Shown: one piece after another, positions 1-8,441 of the stretch | Position numbering within the stretch: the stretch's first letter is position 1 | Layout of the letters: every line of letters begins with the position of its first letter | NCBI GenBank assembly: GCA_040797825.1 | Contig: JBFNEZ010000014.1 | Coordinates: 1-43,622 of the forward strand | Direction: 5' to 3' | DNA length: 43,622 nt | DNA from: Geosporobacter sp040797825 | Lineage (GTDB): Bacteria > Bacillota > Clostridia > Peptostreptococcales > Thermotaleaceae | Made by a program: the position numbers and the translations under genes | Notes under the pieces: model-generated | What the model saw: only the letters and a program-made list of their open reading frames with translations | Told to the model about the DNA's origin: nothing | The model's database searches: none

Positions 1-24
1 GAGTTTAATCCAAAGCCATTTATA

Positions 25-1581
25 CTATACCAATTTAGTTGTCCAAGATTCGCAATTCCAGACATCGGTGACAATATCACGATAAAATTCAGGTTCATGG
101 CAGATAAGCAAGATACTGCCTTTATAAGCTTTTAATGCTCTTTTAAGCTCTTCCTTTGCATCCACATCTAAGTGATTGGTAGGCTCATCCAGGATCAGTA
201 AATTACTCTCCTTATTAATAAGCTTACAAAGCCTTACCTTGGCTTGCTCTCCACCGCTCAATACCAATACCTTGCTTTCAATATGCTTGGTAGTTAAGCC
301 GCATTTTGCCAGAGCAGCCCGTACTTCATACTGGCTGTAGGCAGGAAAGTCCTGCCATACTTCTTCGATACAGGTATTGTAGTTGGCATCTTTGATTTCT
401 TGTTCAAAGTACCCGATATGCAGGTATTCCCCTAACTCTACTGTTCCCGAAAGCGCCTTAATTTGACCTAGTATACTCCTAAGAAGGGTGGTTTTTCCTA
501 AACCATTGGCACCGACCAGAGCTACTTTCTGCCCCCGTTCCATACGAAGATTTAAAGGCTTGGATAGAGGCTCTTCGTAGCCGATGACCAATTCCTTGGT
601 TTCAAAAAGAAGTTTGCCAGAAGCCCGGGCTTCTTTAAAGTTAAACTCCGGCTTGGGTTTTTCCCTAGCCAATTCAATAACATCCATTTTATCCAGCTTC
701 TTTTGACGGGACATGGCCATGTTTCTAGTGGAAACCCGTGCCTTGTTTCGAGCAACGAAGTCCTTTAGCTCTGCAATTTCTTGCTGTTGTCTTTTATAAG
801 CCGATTCCAGTTGCTGCTTCTTTGCTTCATAGACCTGTAAGAAATTGTCATAATCCCCCACATATCGATTTAACTCTTGGTTTTCCATATGATAGATGAG
901 ATTGATAACACTATTCAAAAATGGGATATCATGGGAAATCAAAATAAAAGCATTTTCATATTCTTGTAAATAGCGCTTTAACCATTCAATATGCTGTTCA
1001 TCCAGATAGTTGGTTGGTTCATCTAAAAGCAGGATATCGGGCTTTTCAAGAAGCAGCTTGGCAAGGAGGACCTTTGTTCTTTGGCCACCGCTGAGATCAT
1101 GAACATCCTTATCCAATCCAATATCTTCAAGTCCTAAACCCCTTCCAATTTCTTCTATCTTAGCATCTATAATATAAAAATCATTATTATCCAAAGTATC
1201 CTGAATGGTACCCATGTCTTCGAGCAGGCGCTCTAGTTCCTCGGGAGAAGCATCTGCCATTTTATCGCAAATCTGGTTCATTTCTGTTTCTAAATCAAAA
1301 AGATATTGAAAAGCACCCTTTAATACATCGCGGATAGTCATACCCTTTTCTAAGGCAGTGTGCTGATCCAGATAACCAATTCGCACACGTTTGGACCATT
1401 CTATCTGTCCTTCATCAGGCTCTAGTTTTCTGGTGATGATGTTCATAAAGGAGGACTTCCCCTCACCATTTGCTCCAATTAGACCAATATGCTCTCCTTT
1501 CAAAAGTCGGAAGGAGACATCTTGAAAGATAGCCCGATCACCAAAACCGTGGCTTAAATTTTTCACAGTTAAAATACTCAT
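25..1581 (-). CDS. ABC-F family ATPase (YbiT/YkpA-like)
   Basis: Soluble protein of 518 residues with two ABC ATPase domains and no membrane segment, the hallmark of ABC-F translation factors that act at the ribosomal E site. Domain 1 has Walker A GANGEGKSS (about 36-44), signature LSGGQ (163-167) and Walker B ILLLDEPTNYLDE (183-195). Domain 2 has Walker A GANGLGKTT (357-365), LSGGEQ (441-446) and LLILDEPTNHLD (461-472). The charged helical linker between them (about 245-310) is the P-site tRNA interaction motif region of the family. The second switch-loop His lies in ICHEPEF rather than the usual SHD. The start is supported by GAAAGGAG upstream on the minus strand. Whether it gives antibiotic resistance or is a housekeeping factor (EttA/YbiT type) cannot be told from sequence alone. 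It is transcribed alone, away from the rest of the window. Confidence 0.93.
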   Translation of the reverse strand: MSILTVKNLSHGFGDRAIFQDVSFRLLKGEHIGLIGANGEGKSSFMNIITRKLEPDEGQIEWSKRVRIGYLDQHTALEKGMTIRDVLKGAFQYLFDLETEMNQICDKMADASPEELERLLEDMGTIQDTLDNNDFYIIDAKIEEIGRGLGLEDIGLDKDVHDLSGGQRTKVLLAKLLLEKPDILLLDEPTNYLDEQHIEWLKRYLQEYENAFILISHDIPFLNSVINLIYHMENQELNRYVGDYDNFLQVYEAKKQQLESAYKRQQQEIAELKDFVARNKARVSTRNMAMSRQKKLDKMDVIELAREKPKPEFNFKEARASGKLLFETKELVIGYEEPLSKPLNLRMERGQKVALVGANGLGKTTLLRSILGQIKALSGTVELGEYLHIGYFEQEIKDANYNTCIEEVWQDFPAYSQYEVRAALAKCGLTTKHIESKVLVLSGGEQAKVRLCKLINKESNLLILDEPTNHLDVDAKEELKRALKAYKGSILLICHEPEFYRDIVTDVWNCESWTTKLV

Positions 1582-1900
1582 TGAAAGCTCCTTTCTATTA
1601 TTCCTAACAGGTATATATAAATATTTTCATTCATGAAAGAAAGTGGCACAAGGTAGTACAAGCATACATAATAGATTATATACGAGATAGCCCTGGTTTC
1701 AAAGAGAAATTTATTAAATTTTAAAGGAAAGTTCAGGGCATTGCTGTGGAGATTCTATGAATGGGGTGAGGTGAAAATTGAAAAAATATTTAAAAACTTG
1801 GAGGAATTCTCACAAATTTCTATAATATAAATAACATGGTTGTAGGAAAACGATCTCAAGCAACGCAACTAATTCATTTTACAAAATGGGGGTATTGTGT
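1582..1900. other. Gene-free divergent intergenic region
   Basis: About 320 bases between the divergent ABC-F gene and the zinc-ribbon gene. It contains the ribosome site of the ABC-F gene (minus strand, next to position 1590) and a good promoter for the plus-strand gene near 1798-1826. I see no other open frame with a ribosome site and no large hairpin in the rest. Confidence 0.5.
1798..1826 (+). promoter_or_regulatory. Sigma-A type promoter for the zinc-ribbon gene
   Basis: -35 TTGGAG at 1798-1803, a 17-base spacer and -10 TATAAT at 1821-1826. It lies 75 bases before the start codon at 1901 and points toward it. Confidence 0.6.
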
Positions 1901-2146
1901 ATGAAAAAATTGAATTATTGTATGGATTGCAGAAGGATTGCTACTTTTAACGGAACCTGTAGTTATTGTCAGTCAAGCAACATTAAAGATTTGGTTAAAA
2001 ATGCACCCGTCAATGTGATTGGGACAAAAACCAAGGGAAGAGTCATGCGGATCGGAGAAGAAATGGTGGAATTGCTTTGTGTTGATGAAGGAAAAATCAA
2101 ATCCTTTAAGCAGTTTGAAGCAGAAAGACTCAGAAAAATTTTGTAA
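1901..2146 (+). CDS. Small zinc-ribbon-like protein, function unknown
   Basis: 81-residue protein with a four-cysteine knuckle near its N terminus: CMDC (Cys7, Cys10) and CSYC (Cys20, Cys23), spaced C-x2-C-x9-C-x2-C, which is a typical treble-clef or zinc-ribbon metal site. The remaining 58 residues are mixed charged and hydrophobic, with no membrane segment. An upstream in-frame ATG exists at 1886, but the run of G at 1888-1892 is better placed as ribosome site for the ATG at 1901, so I use that start. The gene has its own promoter and terminator and is monocistronic. I do not recognise a named family; nucleic-acid or protein binding is the most that can be inferred. Confidence 0.75.
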   Translation: MKKLNYCMDCRRIATFNGTCSYCQSSNIKDLVKNAPVNVIGTKTKGRVMRIGEEMVELLCVDEGKIKSFKQFEAERLRKIL

Positions 2147-2165
2147 TGAAATAGCTTTCAGGTAG

Positions 2166-2204
2166 AAAAACCTCTTATCACTAAAATAGATAAGAGGTTT
2201 TTTA
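2166..2204 (+). terminator. Rho-independent terminator after the zinc-ribbon gene
   Basis: Stem AAAAACCTCTTATC (2166-2179) pairs with GATAAGAGGTTTTT starting at 2189, with a 9-base loop and a T run at the 3' side. Confidence 0.85.
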
Positions 2205-2290
2205 TTGAAGAAGTGGTAAGGAAAAAGAAAAAAATGTCGAAAACAGTAGTATAATATTGAATCATTAGGGCTATCGAATGGAGGAATAAA

Positions 2291-4267
2291 ATGGAAAATA
2301 CCAAATCTCTAGTCAATTTAAACGCAGATGAAGAATATATCAGTATGTTGGCCCAGGCCAGTATGCGTTACTTTAGATTTCCCTTTGGTTATATTGATTA
2401 TAAAATGATTATGGAGGATTTATTAAGTTTTACAGGGGCCGATTATGGACTGATTAATCTGATGGATAAAATCAAAAGAAAACTGGTAACGGTGGCTGTA
2501 TCAGAAACTGGTGAGAAGCTTAACAGTATCAATAATGTACTGGGCTTCTCTTTAGTGGGGAATGAATGGGATTTACCGGGTGAAGGGATAGAATTTTCAA
2601 CAAAAAATAAGTTGATCAAAATGAGAGATTTGAAAGAAGCTTCTTTTTATCAGCTAACATCCATTCAGTCCAAAACCATTCATAAAATTCTTCAGCTGAA
2701 GGAAGCCTATATGATTGGGTTGTATCATAATGAAGAAATCATCGGAAGCGTTCTTTTGGGCTGGAAAAAAGAAATGGGTATCCATAAAACAGAAAGTATA
2801 GAATTATATATCAACATGATAGGAACAGTTTTTCTGCGAAAGCAAGCAGAAGAGGCCCTTACAAGACAAAAACAGATGATGGAAGCACTAATCAAGTATT
2901 CGCCTGATGGGATAGCTATTTTAGACAAAGATTTTACTGTGATGGATATCAACTATAAATTTACTGAAATATTTGGATATACTTTGAAGGAAGCCATTGG
3001 CGTGCATATTGATGACTTGATAGTCAGCCAGGAGTCACCTGGTGTTCCTTTAAATTGCAAACAGGTAGATGCGCTTGTATTTTCTAATCAAAAAATAGAA
3101 ATAGAAACCATTCGAAAGCAAAAGGATGGTACCCTCATTCCCGTAATGATTCGTGGAGGCGCTACGGTTGTGGAAGGCAAAATTGTAGGATATCATGCCA
3201 TCTATACAGATATAAGGGAGAGAAAAAAGTCTGAAGAGAGAATTCTTTATTTAAGCTATCATGATAAATTAACAGGTCTTTATAATCGGGCTTATTTTGA
3301 AGAAGAAAAAGTACGCCTTCAAAATAGTAATATACTTCCCATATCCATTATTATTGGAGATTTGAATGGTCTGAAATTGACCAATGATGTGTTTGGGCAT
3401 CGGGAAGGGGATAAACTCCTTATAAACATTGCTAATATTATTCGGGATACTTGTGAAGAAGAAGGCACGGTCTGCCGGTGGGGCGGCGATGAATTTGCAG
3501 TCATTCTACCCAATAAGGATGAGGCAGAGGTGGTTCGAATCTGCAATGCCATTCGAAGGGCCTGTGAAACAACAGAGGAAGAACCGATACAGATTAGTAT
3601 TGCCCTAGGATGGGCGACGAAGAAAACAGAGGATGTTCTCATGTGCAGTATTATTAAAGAAGCAGAAGAGAAGATGTATCGACATAAGCTATTAGAAAGC
3701 AAAAGCGCTCGGAGCAATATCATTTCTTCCCTTCGAAAATCTCTCCATGAAAAAAGCTGTGAAACGGAAGACCATGGTGAAAGAATGCGGAAGATGGGTG
3801 TTTTTTTAGGGAGAAAAATGGGTTTAAAGGACAACGAATTAGATGAATTGAGTCTATTGGCTGTTTTGCATGACATTGGAAAAATAGCTATATCCAACGA
3901 TATTCTTGGAAAGGCAGGACCCTTGACAGAAAAAGAATGGATTGAGATGAAGAGGCATCCAGAGATTGGATACCGTATTGCTAAAGCTTCTCAAGAATTA
4001 TTTTCTATTGCTGACTATATTCTGAGTCATCATGAGTGGTGGAATGGCAAGGGATATCCCCAAGGACTTAAAGGAGAGGAAATACCAAGACTATCAAGAA
4101 TTTTAGCCGTAGTAGATGCCTATGACGTAATGACCAATCATCGTGCCTATAAAAAACCCCTATCCCATCATGCGGCTATTGAGGAGATCGAAAAGTGTGC
4201 GGGAAGTCAGTTTGATCCGGAAATTGTAGCGCTTTTTATTGAAATCATGAGAGAAAAGCTATCTTGA
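2291..4267 (+). CDS. PAS-GGDEF-HD-GYP sensor for cyclic-di-GMP turnover
   Basis: 658-residue cytoplasmic signalling protein. Residues about 20-190 look like a GAF-type sensor (inferred from position and length, not a clear motif). A PAS domain spans about 195-315 and ends in the usual DIRERKKSEE linker. A GGDEF domain follows (about 320-470, motif RWGGDEF with GGDEF at 398-402), then an HD-GYP domain (about 480-655) with HDIGK (527-531) and HHEWWNGKGYP (580-590). Both catalytic motifs are intact, so the protein could in principle both make cyclic-di-GMP and degrade it. The RxxD inhibitory site normally found just before GGDEF is absent (the position reads EEEG), so product feedback there is unlikely. 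GGAGG precedes the ATG, and a terminator follows, so the gene is monocistronic. The ligand of the sensor part is unknown. Confidence 0.92.
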   Translation: MENTKSLVNLNADEEYISMLAQASMRYFRFPFGYIDYKMIMEDLLSFTGADYGLINLMDKIKRKLVTVAVSETGEKLNSINNVLGFSLVGNEWDLPGEGIEFSTKNKLIKMRDLKEASFYQLTSIQSKTIHKILQLKEAYMIGLYHNEEIIGSVLLGWKKEMGIHKTESIELYINMIGTVFLRKQAEEALTRQKQMMEALIKYSPDGIAILDKDFTVMDINYKFTEIFGYTLKEAIGVHIDDLIVSQESPGVPLNCKQVDALVFSNQKIEIETIRKQKDGTLIPVMIRGGATVVEGKIVGYHAIYTDIRERKKSEERILYLSYHDKLTGLYNRAYFEEEKVRLQNSNILPISIIIGDLNGLKLTNDVFGHREGDKLLINIANIIRDTCEEEGTVCRWGGDEFAVILPNKDEAEVVRICNAIRRACETTEEEPIQISIALGWATKKTEDVLMCSIIKEAEEKMYRHKLLESKSARSNIISSLRKSLHEKSCETEDHGERMRKMGVFLGRKMGLKDNELDELSLLAVLHDIGKIAISNDILGKAGPLTEKEWIEMKRHPEIGYRIAKASQELFSIADYILSHHEWWNGKGYPQGLKGEEIPRLSRILAVVDAYDVMTNHRAYKKPLSHHAAIEEIEKCAGSQFDPEIVALFIEIMREKLS

Positions 4268-4282
4268 TACATATATTTATGG

Positions 4283-4310
4283 AAACTTCACTGTATGGTG
4301 GAGTTTTTTT
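4283..4310 (+). terminator. Terminator after the GGDEF/HD-GYP gene
   Basis: AAACTTCAC (4283-4291) pairs with GTGGAGTTT (4298-4306), with one G-U pair and a 6-base loop, and runs into a T tract. Confidence 0.75.
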
Positions 4311-4332
4311 ATGCAAAGAAAATTCTTCTACA

Positions 4333-4362
4333 TTGACAAGATAAAAATACCATAGTATGGTA
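4333..4362 (+). promoter_or_regulatory. Promoter overlapped by a palindromic operator, upstream of the ABC exporter pair
   Basis: -35 TTGACA (4333-4338), a 17-base spacer and -10 TATGGT (4356-4361). The 15-base inverted repeat TACCATAGTATGGTA (4348-4362; arms TACCAT/ATGGTA) covers the -10 box, the usual place for a repressor operator. A second short palindrome, CATTAA-AG-TTAATG (4376-4389), lies just downstream. No regulator gene is adjacent, so the binding protein is unknown. Confidence 0.6.
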
Positions 4363-4400
4363 ACTATATAATTGACATTAAAGTTAATGGAGGAGTACGG

Positions 4401-6140
4401 ATGAACAAGTTATTATCCTATTTAAAACCCTATTGGAGAGCTGCAGTATTGGCTCCCCTTTTAATGCTCATGGAGGTTATCACCGATTTGCTGCAGCCAG
4501 CACTGATGGCTAGCATCATTGATCAGGGAATTGCCCAAGGAGATATCGGCTTCATTATAAGAAGGGGCATTCTAATGGTGGCAGTAGCAATAGCAGGGAT
4601 TATTGGGGGATTTGGATGTACAATTGCAGCTAGTATAGCTAGTCAGAGCTTTGGAGCTGATCTGCGAGAGGCATTATTTAAAAAAATCCAGAGCTTTTCC
4701 TTTACAAACCTAGATCAGTATAAAACATCCTCTCTGATTACTAGATTGACCAACGATGTAACCCAGGTACAGCACCTTGTACTGATGTCCCTCAGAATGA
4801 TGGTGCGTGCGCCGATGCTCTGTATAGGCGGCATCATTATGGCTGTTCGAATTAATAGCTCTTTGGCAAGAATCCTGTTGATTGCCATACCCCTTTTAGG
4901 GTGTATATTATTCATGGTAATTCAGAAGGCTTTCCCTCTGTTCTCTGCAGTACAGGGCAAGTTAGATAGGGTTAATGATGTAATGCGGGAAAATCTAGCA
5001 GGGATTCGGGTGGTAAAAGCCTTTGTAAGAAGGGATTTGGAGAAGGAACGCTTTGGCTCTGCCAATGAAGACCTGATGAAAGTTACCATAAGGGCTTCTA
5101 GAATTGTGGCCCTGACCATGCCCTTTATTATGCTGATTATGCATTTGAGTATTGTTGCTGTTATTTGGTTTGGGGGTATTCTGGTAAATAATAAGGATAT
5201 GCAGGTAGGTGAAGTAATCGCATTTATTAACTATATGACCCAAATCCTTTTTGCTTTGATGATGGTGGCTTTTATATTTATGGCTGTATCCAGGGCTAAA
5301 GCATCGGCAGAACGAATTCAGGAAGTACTTCAAACCGATGTAGATATTCAAGATATGGTTAATCAGAATCACAAGGCAATTGCCAAAGGAGAAGTGATTT
5401 TTGATAGGGTAAGCTTCCAATATGCTGGTGCAAAAGGAGAGGCTGTATTGAGAGATGTTTCTTTTAGAGTTGAAGCAGGAAAGACAGTAGGCATTCTTGG
5501 TGGGATTGGATCGGGTAAGACTACCTTAGTCAGCCTTATTCCACGACTTTATGATGTTTGTGAAGGCAGGGTTTTGATAGATGGAGAAGATGTCCGTCAT
5601 ATTCCATTGGATGTGCTCAGGAAAGAAATTGGCTTTGTTCTGCAGGAATCGATTTTGTTTACAGGCACCATTCGTGAAAATCTAAGATGGGGAAAAGCGG
5701 AAGCGAGTGATGAAGAGATAGAAAAAGCTGCAAGAATAGCTCAGGCCCATGACTTCATTATAGGTTTTCCAGAGGGGTATGACACCTTGGTGGGTCAGAG
5801 AGGTGTGAATTTGTCTGGGGGACAAAAACAACGGTTGGCTATTGCTCGGGCGCTGCTTCGTAAACCAGCTATTCTTATCATGGATGACAGCACCAGTGCT
5901 GTAGATATGGAAACAGAGGTTAGAATTCAGCAAGGATTAAAGGAAATGGGGAAAAAAAGCACTCTATTTTTAATTGCCCAACGGATTAGCTCTGTAATGG
6001 AGGCAGATAAAATCATTGTGCTGGAAGATGGTAGGATTGCTGCAGAAGGGACCCATGAACAGTTGCTAGAACAGAGCAGTATTTATCAAGATATTTATCG
6101 ATCTCAGCTTGGAGAGGGGGCAGAGACTCATGGAAAATAA
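4401..6140 (+). CDS. Heterodimeric ABC exporter subunit with degenerate ATPase site
   Basis: 579-residue half-transporter: six membrane helices in about 1-300, then an ATPase domain with Walker A GGIGSGKTT (367-375) and signature LSGGQKQR (471-478). Two catalytic residues are changed. The Walker B glutamate is Asp (IMDDSTSAVD, 494-503) and the switch-loop His is Gln (LIAQRIS, 524-530). These changes are the signature of the catalytically degenerate partner in heterodimeric exporters of the TM287/288, BmrCD and YheHI group. The next gene overlaps its end by 11 bases and carries the intact residues, so the two form one pump. Such pumps often export drugs, lipids or peptides; the cargo here is not deducible. 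GGAGGAG precedes the ATG. Confidence 0.92.
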   Translation: MNKLLSYLKPYWRAAVLAPLLMLMEVITDLLQPALMASIIDQGIAQGDIGFIIRRGILMVAVAIAGIIGGFGCTIAASIASQSFGADLREALFKKIQSFSFTNLDQYKTSSLITRLTNDVTQVQHLVLMSLRMMVRAPMLCIGGIIMAVRINSSLARILLIAIPLLGCILFMVIQKAFPLFSAVQGKLDRVNDVMRENLAGIRVVKAFVRRDLEKERFGSANEDLMKVTIRASRIVALTMPFIMLIMHLSIVAVIWFGGILVNNKDMQVGEVIAFINYMTQILFALMMVAFIFMAVSRAKASAERIQEVLQTDVDIQDMVNQNHKAIAKGEVIFDRVSFQYAGAKGEAVLRDVSFRVEAGKTVGILGGIGSGKTTLVSLIPRLYDVCEGRVLIDGEDVRHIPLDVLRKEIGFVLQESILFTGTIRENLRWGKAEASDEEIEKAARIAQAHDFIIGFPEGYDTLVGQRGVNLSGGQKQRLAIARALLRKPAILIMDDSTSAVDMETEVRIQQGLKEMGKKSTLFLIAQRISSVMEADKIIVLEDGRIAAEGTHEQLLEQSSIYQDIYRSQLGEGAETHGK

Positions 6141-7989
6141 AAATGAAGATAGAAAAGCTGTTGAAGGAGTCCCTAAAATAGTTGGGGGCCGTCCTGGGGG
6201 CATGGGAGGTGGCCGCCATGGCATGATGATGGGGCCTGTGGTGAAGGCGAAGAACGTGAAAAAAAGCCTAGGAAAACTATGGAACTATCTAGCACAGGAA
6301 AAAGGCACCTTAATGATTGTGTTTTTCTTTGTAATTCTAGGATCTCTGCTGAACTTGGCAGGACCCTACTTAATTGGAAAAGCCATAGATGACTACATTA
6401 TTCCTGGAGACTTTTCCGGATTAATAAGAATTGTTCTTGTGATGATAGGGGTCTATGGAATCAATACCATTAGTACGTGGATGCAAAATTATTACATGAT
6501 TGGAATCGCACAAAAAACGGTTTTGCAAATAAGAAAGGATTTATTCGAAAAGCTTCAGACGCTGCCCTTGAGATTTTTCGATGGAAAACCCCATGGGGAA
6601 TTAATGAGTAGGTTTACCAATGACATAGAAAACATCAGCAATACTTTAAATACCAGCACCACACAGATTTTCTCAAGTATTCTTACAGTTATCGGTACTT
6701 TTATTTTTATGCTGTGGCTTAGTCCTATCCTCACCTTGCTAAGTGTGATGATTATTCCACTAATGGCACTTTCCACAAAAACCATTGCGAAAAGAACAAG
6801 AACTTTTTTTTCTAAGCAGCAAAAGTATTTGGGGGAGCTAAATGGATTGATTGAAGAAACCATTTCGGGGCAGCGGGTGGTGAAGGTCTTTGCCCATGAG
6901 GAAGAGGTTTTGAAAAAATTCGAAGGATATAACCGTCAGTTAAAGGACGTGGGTATTCAAGCTCAAATCTTTTCGGGGCTGATTCCACCTTTAATGAATG
7001 TCCTGAACAATCTTAGCTTTGCCATCATTGCAGGAGCAGGAGGATGGCTGGCAGTGAATCAGATCATTACCGTAGGCGTTATTGCAAGCTTTATAAACTA
7101 CTCAAGACAGTTTACTCGGCCTTTAAATGAACTGGCCAATCAGTTTAATATGATTCAATCGGCCATTGCAGGGGCAGAAAGAGTATTTGAAATCATGGAC
7201 GAAGCTCCAGAGCCCAAAGATCTGCCTCAGACACCTATCCTTAAAAATATCCAAGGAAATGTGAATTTTGAAGATGTAGCCTTTTCCTACGAAAAAGAAA
7301 GCCCTATATTAAAAGACATAAATCTACAAGTAACGTCTGGGCAGACCATCGCTTTAGTAGGGCCTACAGGAGCGGGCAAGACGACGATTATTAACCTGCT
7401 GATGCGGTTTTATGATGTAGATAAGGGCCGTATTACTATTGATGGGAAGGATATACGAAAGGTGCAGCGAGATAGTCTCAGAAGCTCCTTGGGAATTGTG
7501 CTTCAGGATACCTATCTGTTTTCCGAATCTGTCAAGGAGAATATTCGGTACGGGCGATTAGGTGCTAGGGAGGATGAAATCATAGCAGCAGCTAAGCTTG
7601 CAAATGCAGATTCCTTTATTCGGCGGCTTCCCCAGGGCTATGATACCATATTGTCTGAGGATGGAGGAAATCTCAGCCAAGGACAAAAACAGCTTTTAGC
7701 CATTGCCCGAGCCATTCTTGCTGATCCAGCTATTTTAATCCTGGACGAAGCTACCAGCAGTGTAGATACACGAACAGAAGTGCATATTCAGCAGGCCATG
7801 CTCAATCTGATGAAGGGACGTACCAGCTTTGTTATTGCCCACCGCTTAAGTACCATTCGAGATGCCGATAAAATTGTGGTCATTGATGGAGGTAGGATTG
7901 TGGAACAGGGGACCCATGAAGCCCTTCTCCAAAAGAAAGGCTTCTATCATCGACTGTACATGAGTCAATTTAACCGTCGAGTATCTTAA
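6130..7989 (+). CDS. Heterodimeric ABC exporter subunit with intact ATPase site
   Basis: 619-residue partner of the preceding half-transporter. The start at ATG 6130 is preferred over an upstream TTG (6109) because the GAGAGGGGG ribosome site (6113-6120) suits it; the gene overlaps its partner's stop by 11 bases, indicating translational coupling. The N-terminal 40 residues are Gly/Met-rich (GGRPGGMGGGRHGMMM), a feature often seen in the second subunit of these heterodimers. Six membrane helices follow, then an ATPase domain with Walker A GPTGAGKTT, signature LSQGQKQ, canonical Walker B ILILDEATSSVD and switch His (IAHRLST). It supplies the catalytic glutamate and histidine that its partner lacks. 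Probable multidrug or lipid export; substrate unknown. Confidence 0.92.
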   Translation: MENKNEDRKAVEGVPKIVGGRPGGMGGGRHGMMMGPVVKAKNVKKSLGKLWNYLAQEKGTLMIVFFFVILGSLLNLAGPYLIGKAIDDYIIPGDFSGLIRIVLVMIGVYGINTISTWMQNYYMIGIAQKTVLQIRKDLFEKLQTLPLRFFDGKPHGELMSRFTNDIENISNTLNTSTTQIFSSILTVIGTFIFMLWLSPILTLLSVMIIPLMALSTKTIAKRTRTFFSKQQKYLGELNGLIEETISGQRVVKVFAHEEEVLKKFEGYNRQLKDVGIQAQIFSGLIPPLMNVLNNLSFAIIAGAGGWLAVNQIITVGVIASFINYSRQFTRPLNELANQFNMIQSAIAGAERVFEIMDEAPEPKDLPQTPILKNIQGNVNFEDVAFSYEKESPILKDINLQVTSGQTIALVGPTGAGKTTIINLLMRFYDVDKGRITIDGKDIRKVQRDSLRSSLGIVLQDTYLFSESVKENIRYGRLGAREDEIIAAAKLANADSFIRRLPQGYDTILSEDGGNLSQGQKQLLAIARAILADPAILILDEATSSVDTRTEVHIQQAMLNLMKGRTSFVIAHRLSTIRDADKIVVIDGGRIVEQGTHEALLQKKGFYHRLYMSQFNRRVS

Positions 7990-8050
7990 TCGATCATGCT
8001 TTATCACAAATATTTAAGTTCTGATCCTAATTAGGAGCAGAGAAGGAAAA

Positions 8051-8083
8051 GGGGATGGGCCATAGGTCTGTCCTTATATTTTT
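8051..8083 (+). terminator. Possible terminator after the ABC exporter pair
   Basis: GGGGATGGGCC (8051-8061), a 3-base loop ATA, and GGTCTGTCCTT (8065-8075) form an 11-pair stem with several G-U pairs, followed by TATATTTTT. Confidence 0.45.
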
Positions 8084-8114
8084 AACAAGTATATTGGAGA
8101 GGGAAAAGACAATA

Positions 8115-8225
8115 ATGTTCGTATATCGAAAATATAAAGGAAAAGGTATATTTGCATATAAAAATAAAAGAACGTTGAAATTTACAGAAAAGGAAGGAAA
8201 AACGTTTTCAAATTCATTTTTTTAA
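8115..8225 (+). CDS. Possible 36-residue basic peptide
   Basis: Open frame of 36 codons from ATG 8115, preceded by GGAGAGGG (8096-8103) at an 11-base distance. The product is very basic, rich in Lys and aromatic residues, with no membrane segment or signal peptide. It lies after the presumed exporter terminator and before the TRAP promoter. No family is recognised and it may be a chance frame in AT-rich spacer DNA. Confidence 0.2.
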   Translation: MFVYRKYKGKGIFAYKNKRTLKFTEKEGKTFSNSFF

Positions 8226-8252
8226 AAATAAAGAAAATTTGATAAATATTCA

Positions 8253-8281
8253 TTTACAAAGATTTTTTTTGGTGCTATAAT
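8253..8281 (+). promoter_or_regulatory. Promoter of the TRAP transporter genes
   Basis: -35 TTTACA (8253-8258), a 17-base spacer and -10 TATAAT (8276-8281). Transcription would start near 8288 and give a leader of about 150 bases carrying the palindromes described for this region. Confidence 0.65.
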
Positions 8282-8321
8282 AACAAAAAGCAAATGATAC
8301 ACTGTATACATAGAACAATGT

Positions 8322-8340
8322 TCGCATTTTAGTAATGCGA
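8322..8340. repeat. Inverted repeat TCGCATT/AATGCGA
   Basis: Seven-base arms (8322-8328 and 8334-8340) around a 5-base centre, between the TRAP promoter and the GntR-type palindrome. It could be a second operator or an RNA hairpin; the binding factor is unknown. Confidence 0.4.
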
Positions 8341-8355
8341 TTCATTTTTAATATC

Positions 8356-8383
8356 AATTTGTATTTGTATACAAATACAAATT
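8356..8383. promoter_or_regulatory. 28-base perfect palindrome, GntR-type operator
   Basis: The 14-base left arm (8356-8369) is perfectly repeated in inverse at 8370-8383, centred on GTATAC. It contains the core ATTTGTATACAAATACAA (8363-8380), which occurs again at 14277-14294 next to the gntR gene. TTGTATACAA-like dyads are typical binding sites of FadR-subfamily (FCD) GntR regulators, so this is the presumed operator of the GntR encoded at 13578-14228. It sits downstream of the -10 box, consistent with roadblock repression. Confidence 0.7.
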
Positions 8384-8441
8384 TGTTATCCTACGAATAA
8401 CATTGTCTATGATACGAAACAAATTTTAAGGGGGATGTGTA

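Larger units (their letters stand above)
7990..8441. other. Long intergenic region ahead of the TRAP locus
   Basis: A 450-base region between the exporter pair and dctP. In order it holds a weak terminator (8051-8083), a possible 36-codon open frame (8115-8225), a strong promoter (8253-8281), a TGTATACA octamer (8303-8310), an inverted repeat TCGCATT/AATGCGA (8322-8340) and a 28-base perfect palindrome (8356-8383). The dense set of dyads between promoter and start codon suggests that expression of the TRAP genes is tightly controlled. Confidence 0.6.

Noticed and set aside
3319..3897. 192-codon minus-strand frame inside the GGDEF/HD-GYP gene
   Set aside because: It lies fully opposite the GGDEF and HD-GYP domains, is Ser/Leu-rich without motifs and lacks start signals.
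4995..5420. Open frame of 141 codons on the minus strand inside the first exporter gene
   Set aside because: It is antisense to conserved ABC exporter sequence, has no ribosome site, and its protein is a low-complexity His/Asn/Lys mix. It is a frame shadow.
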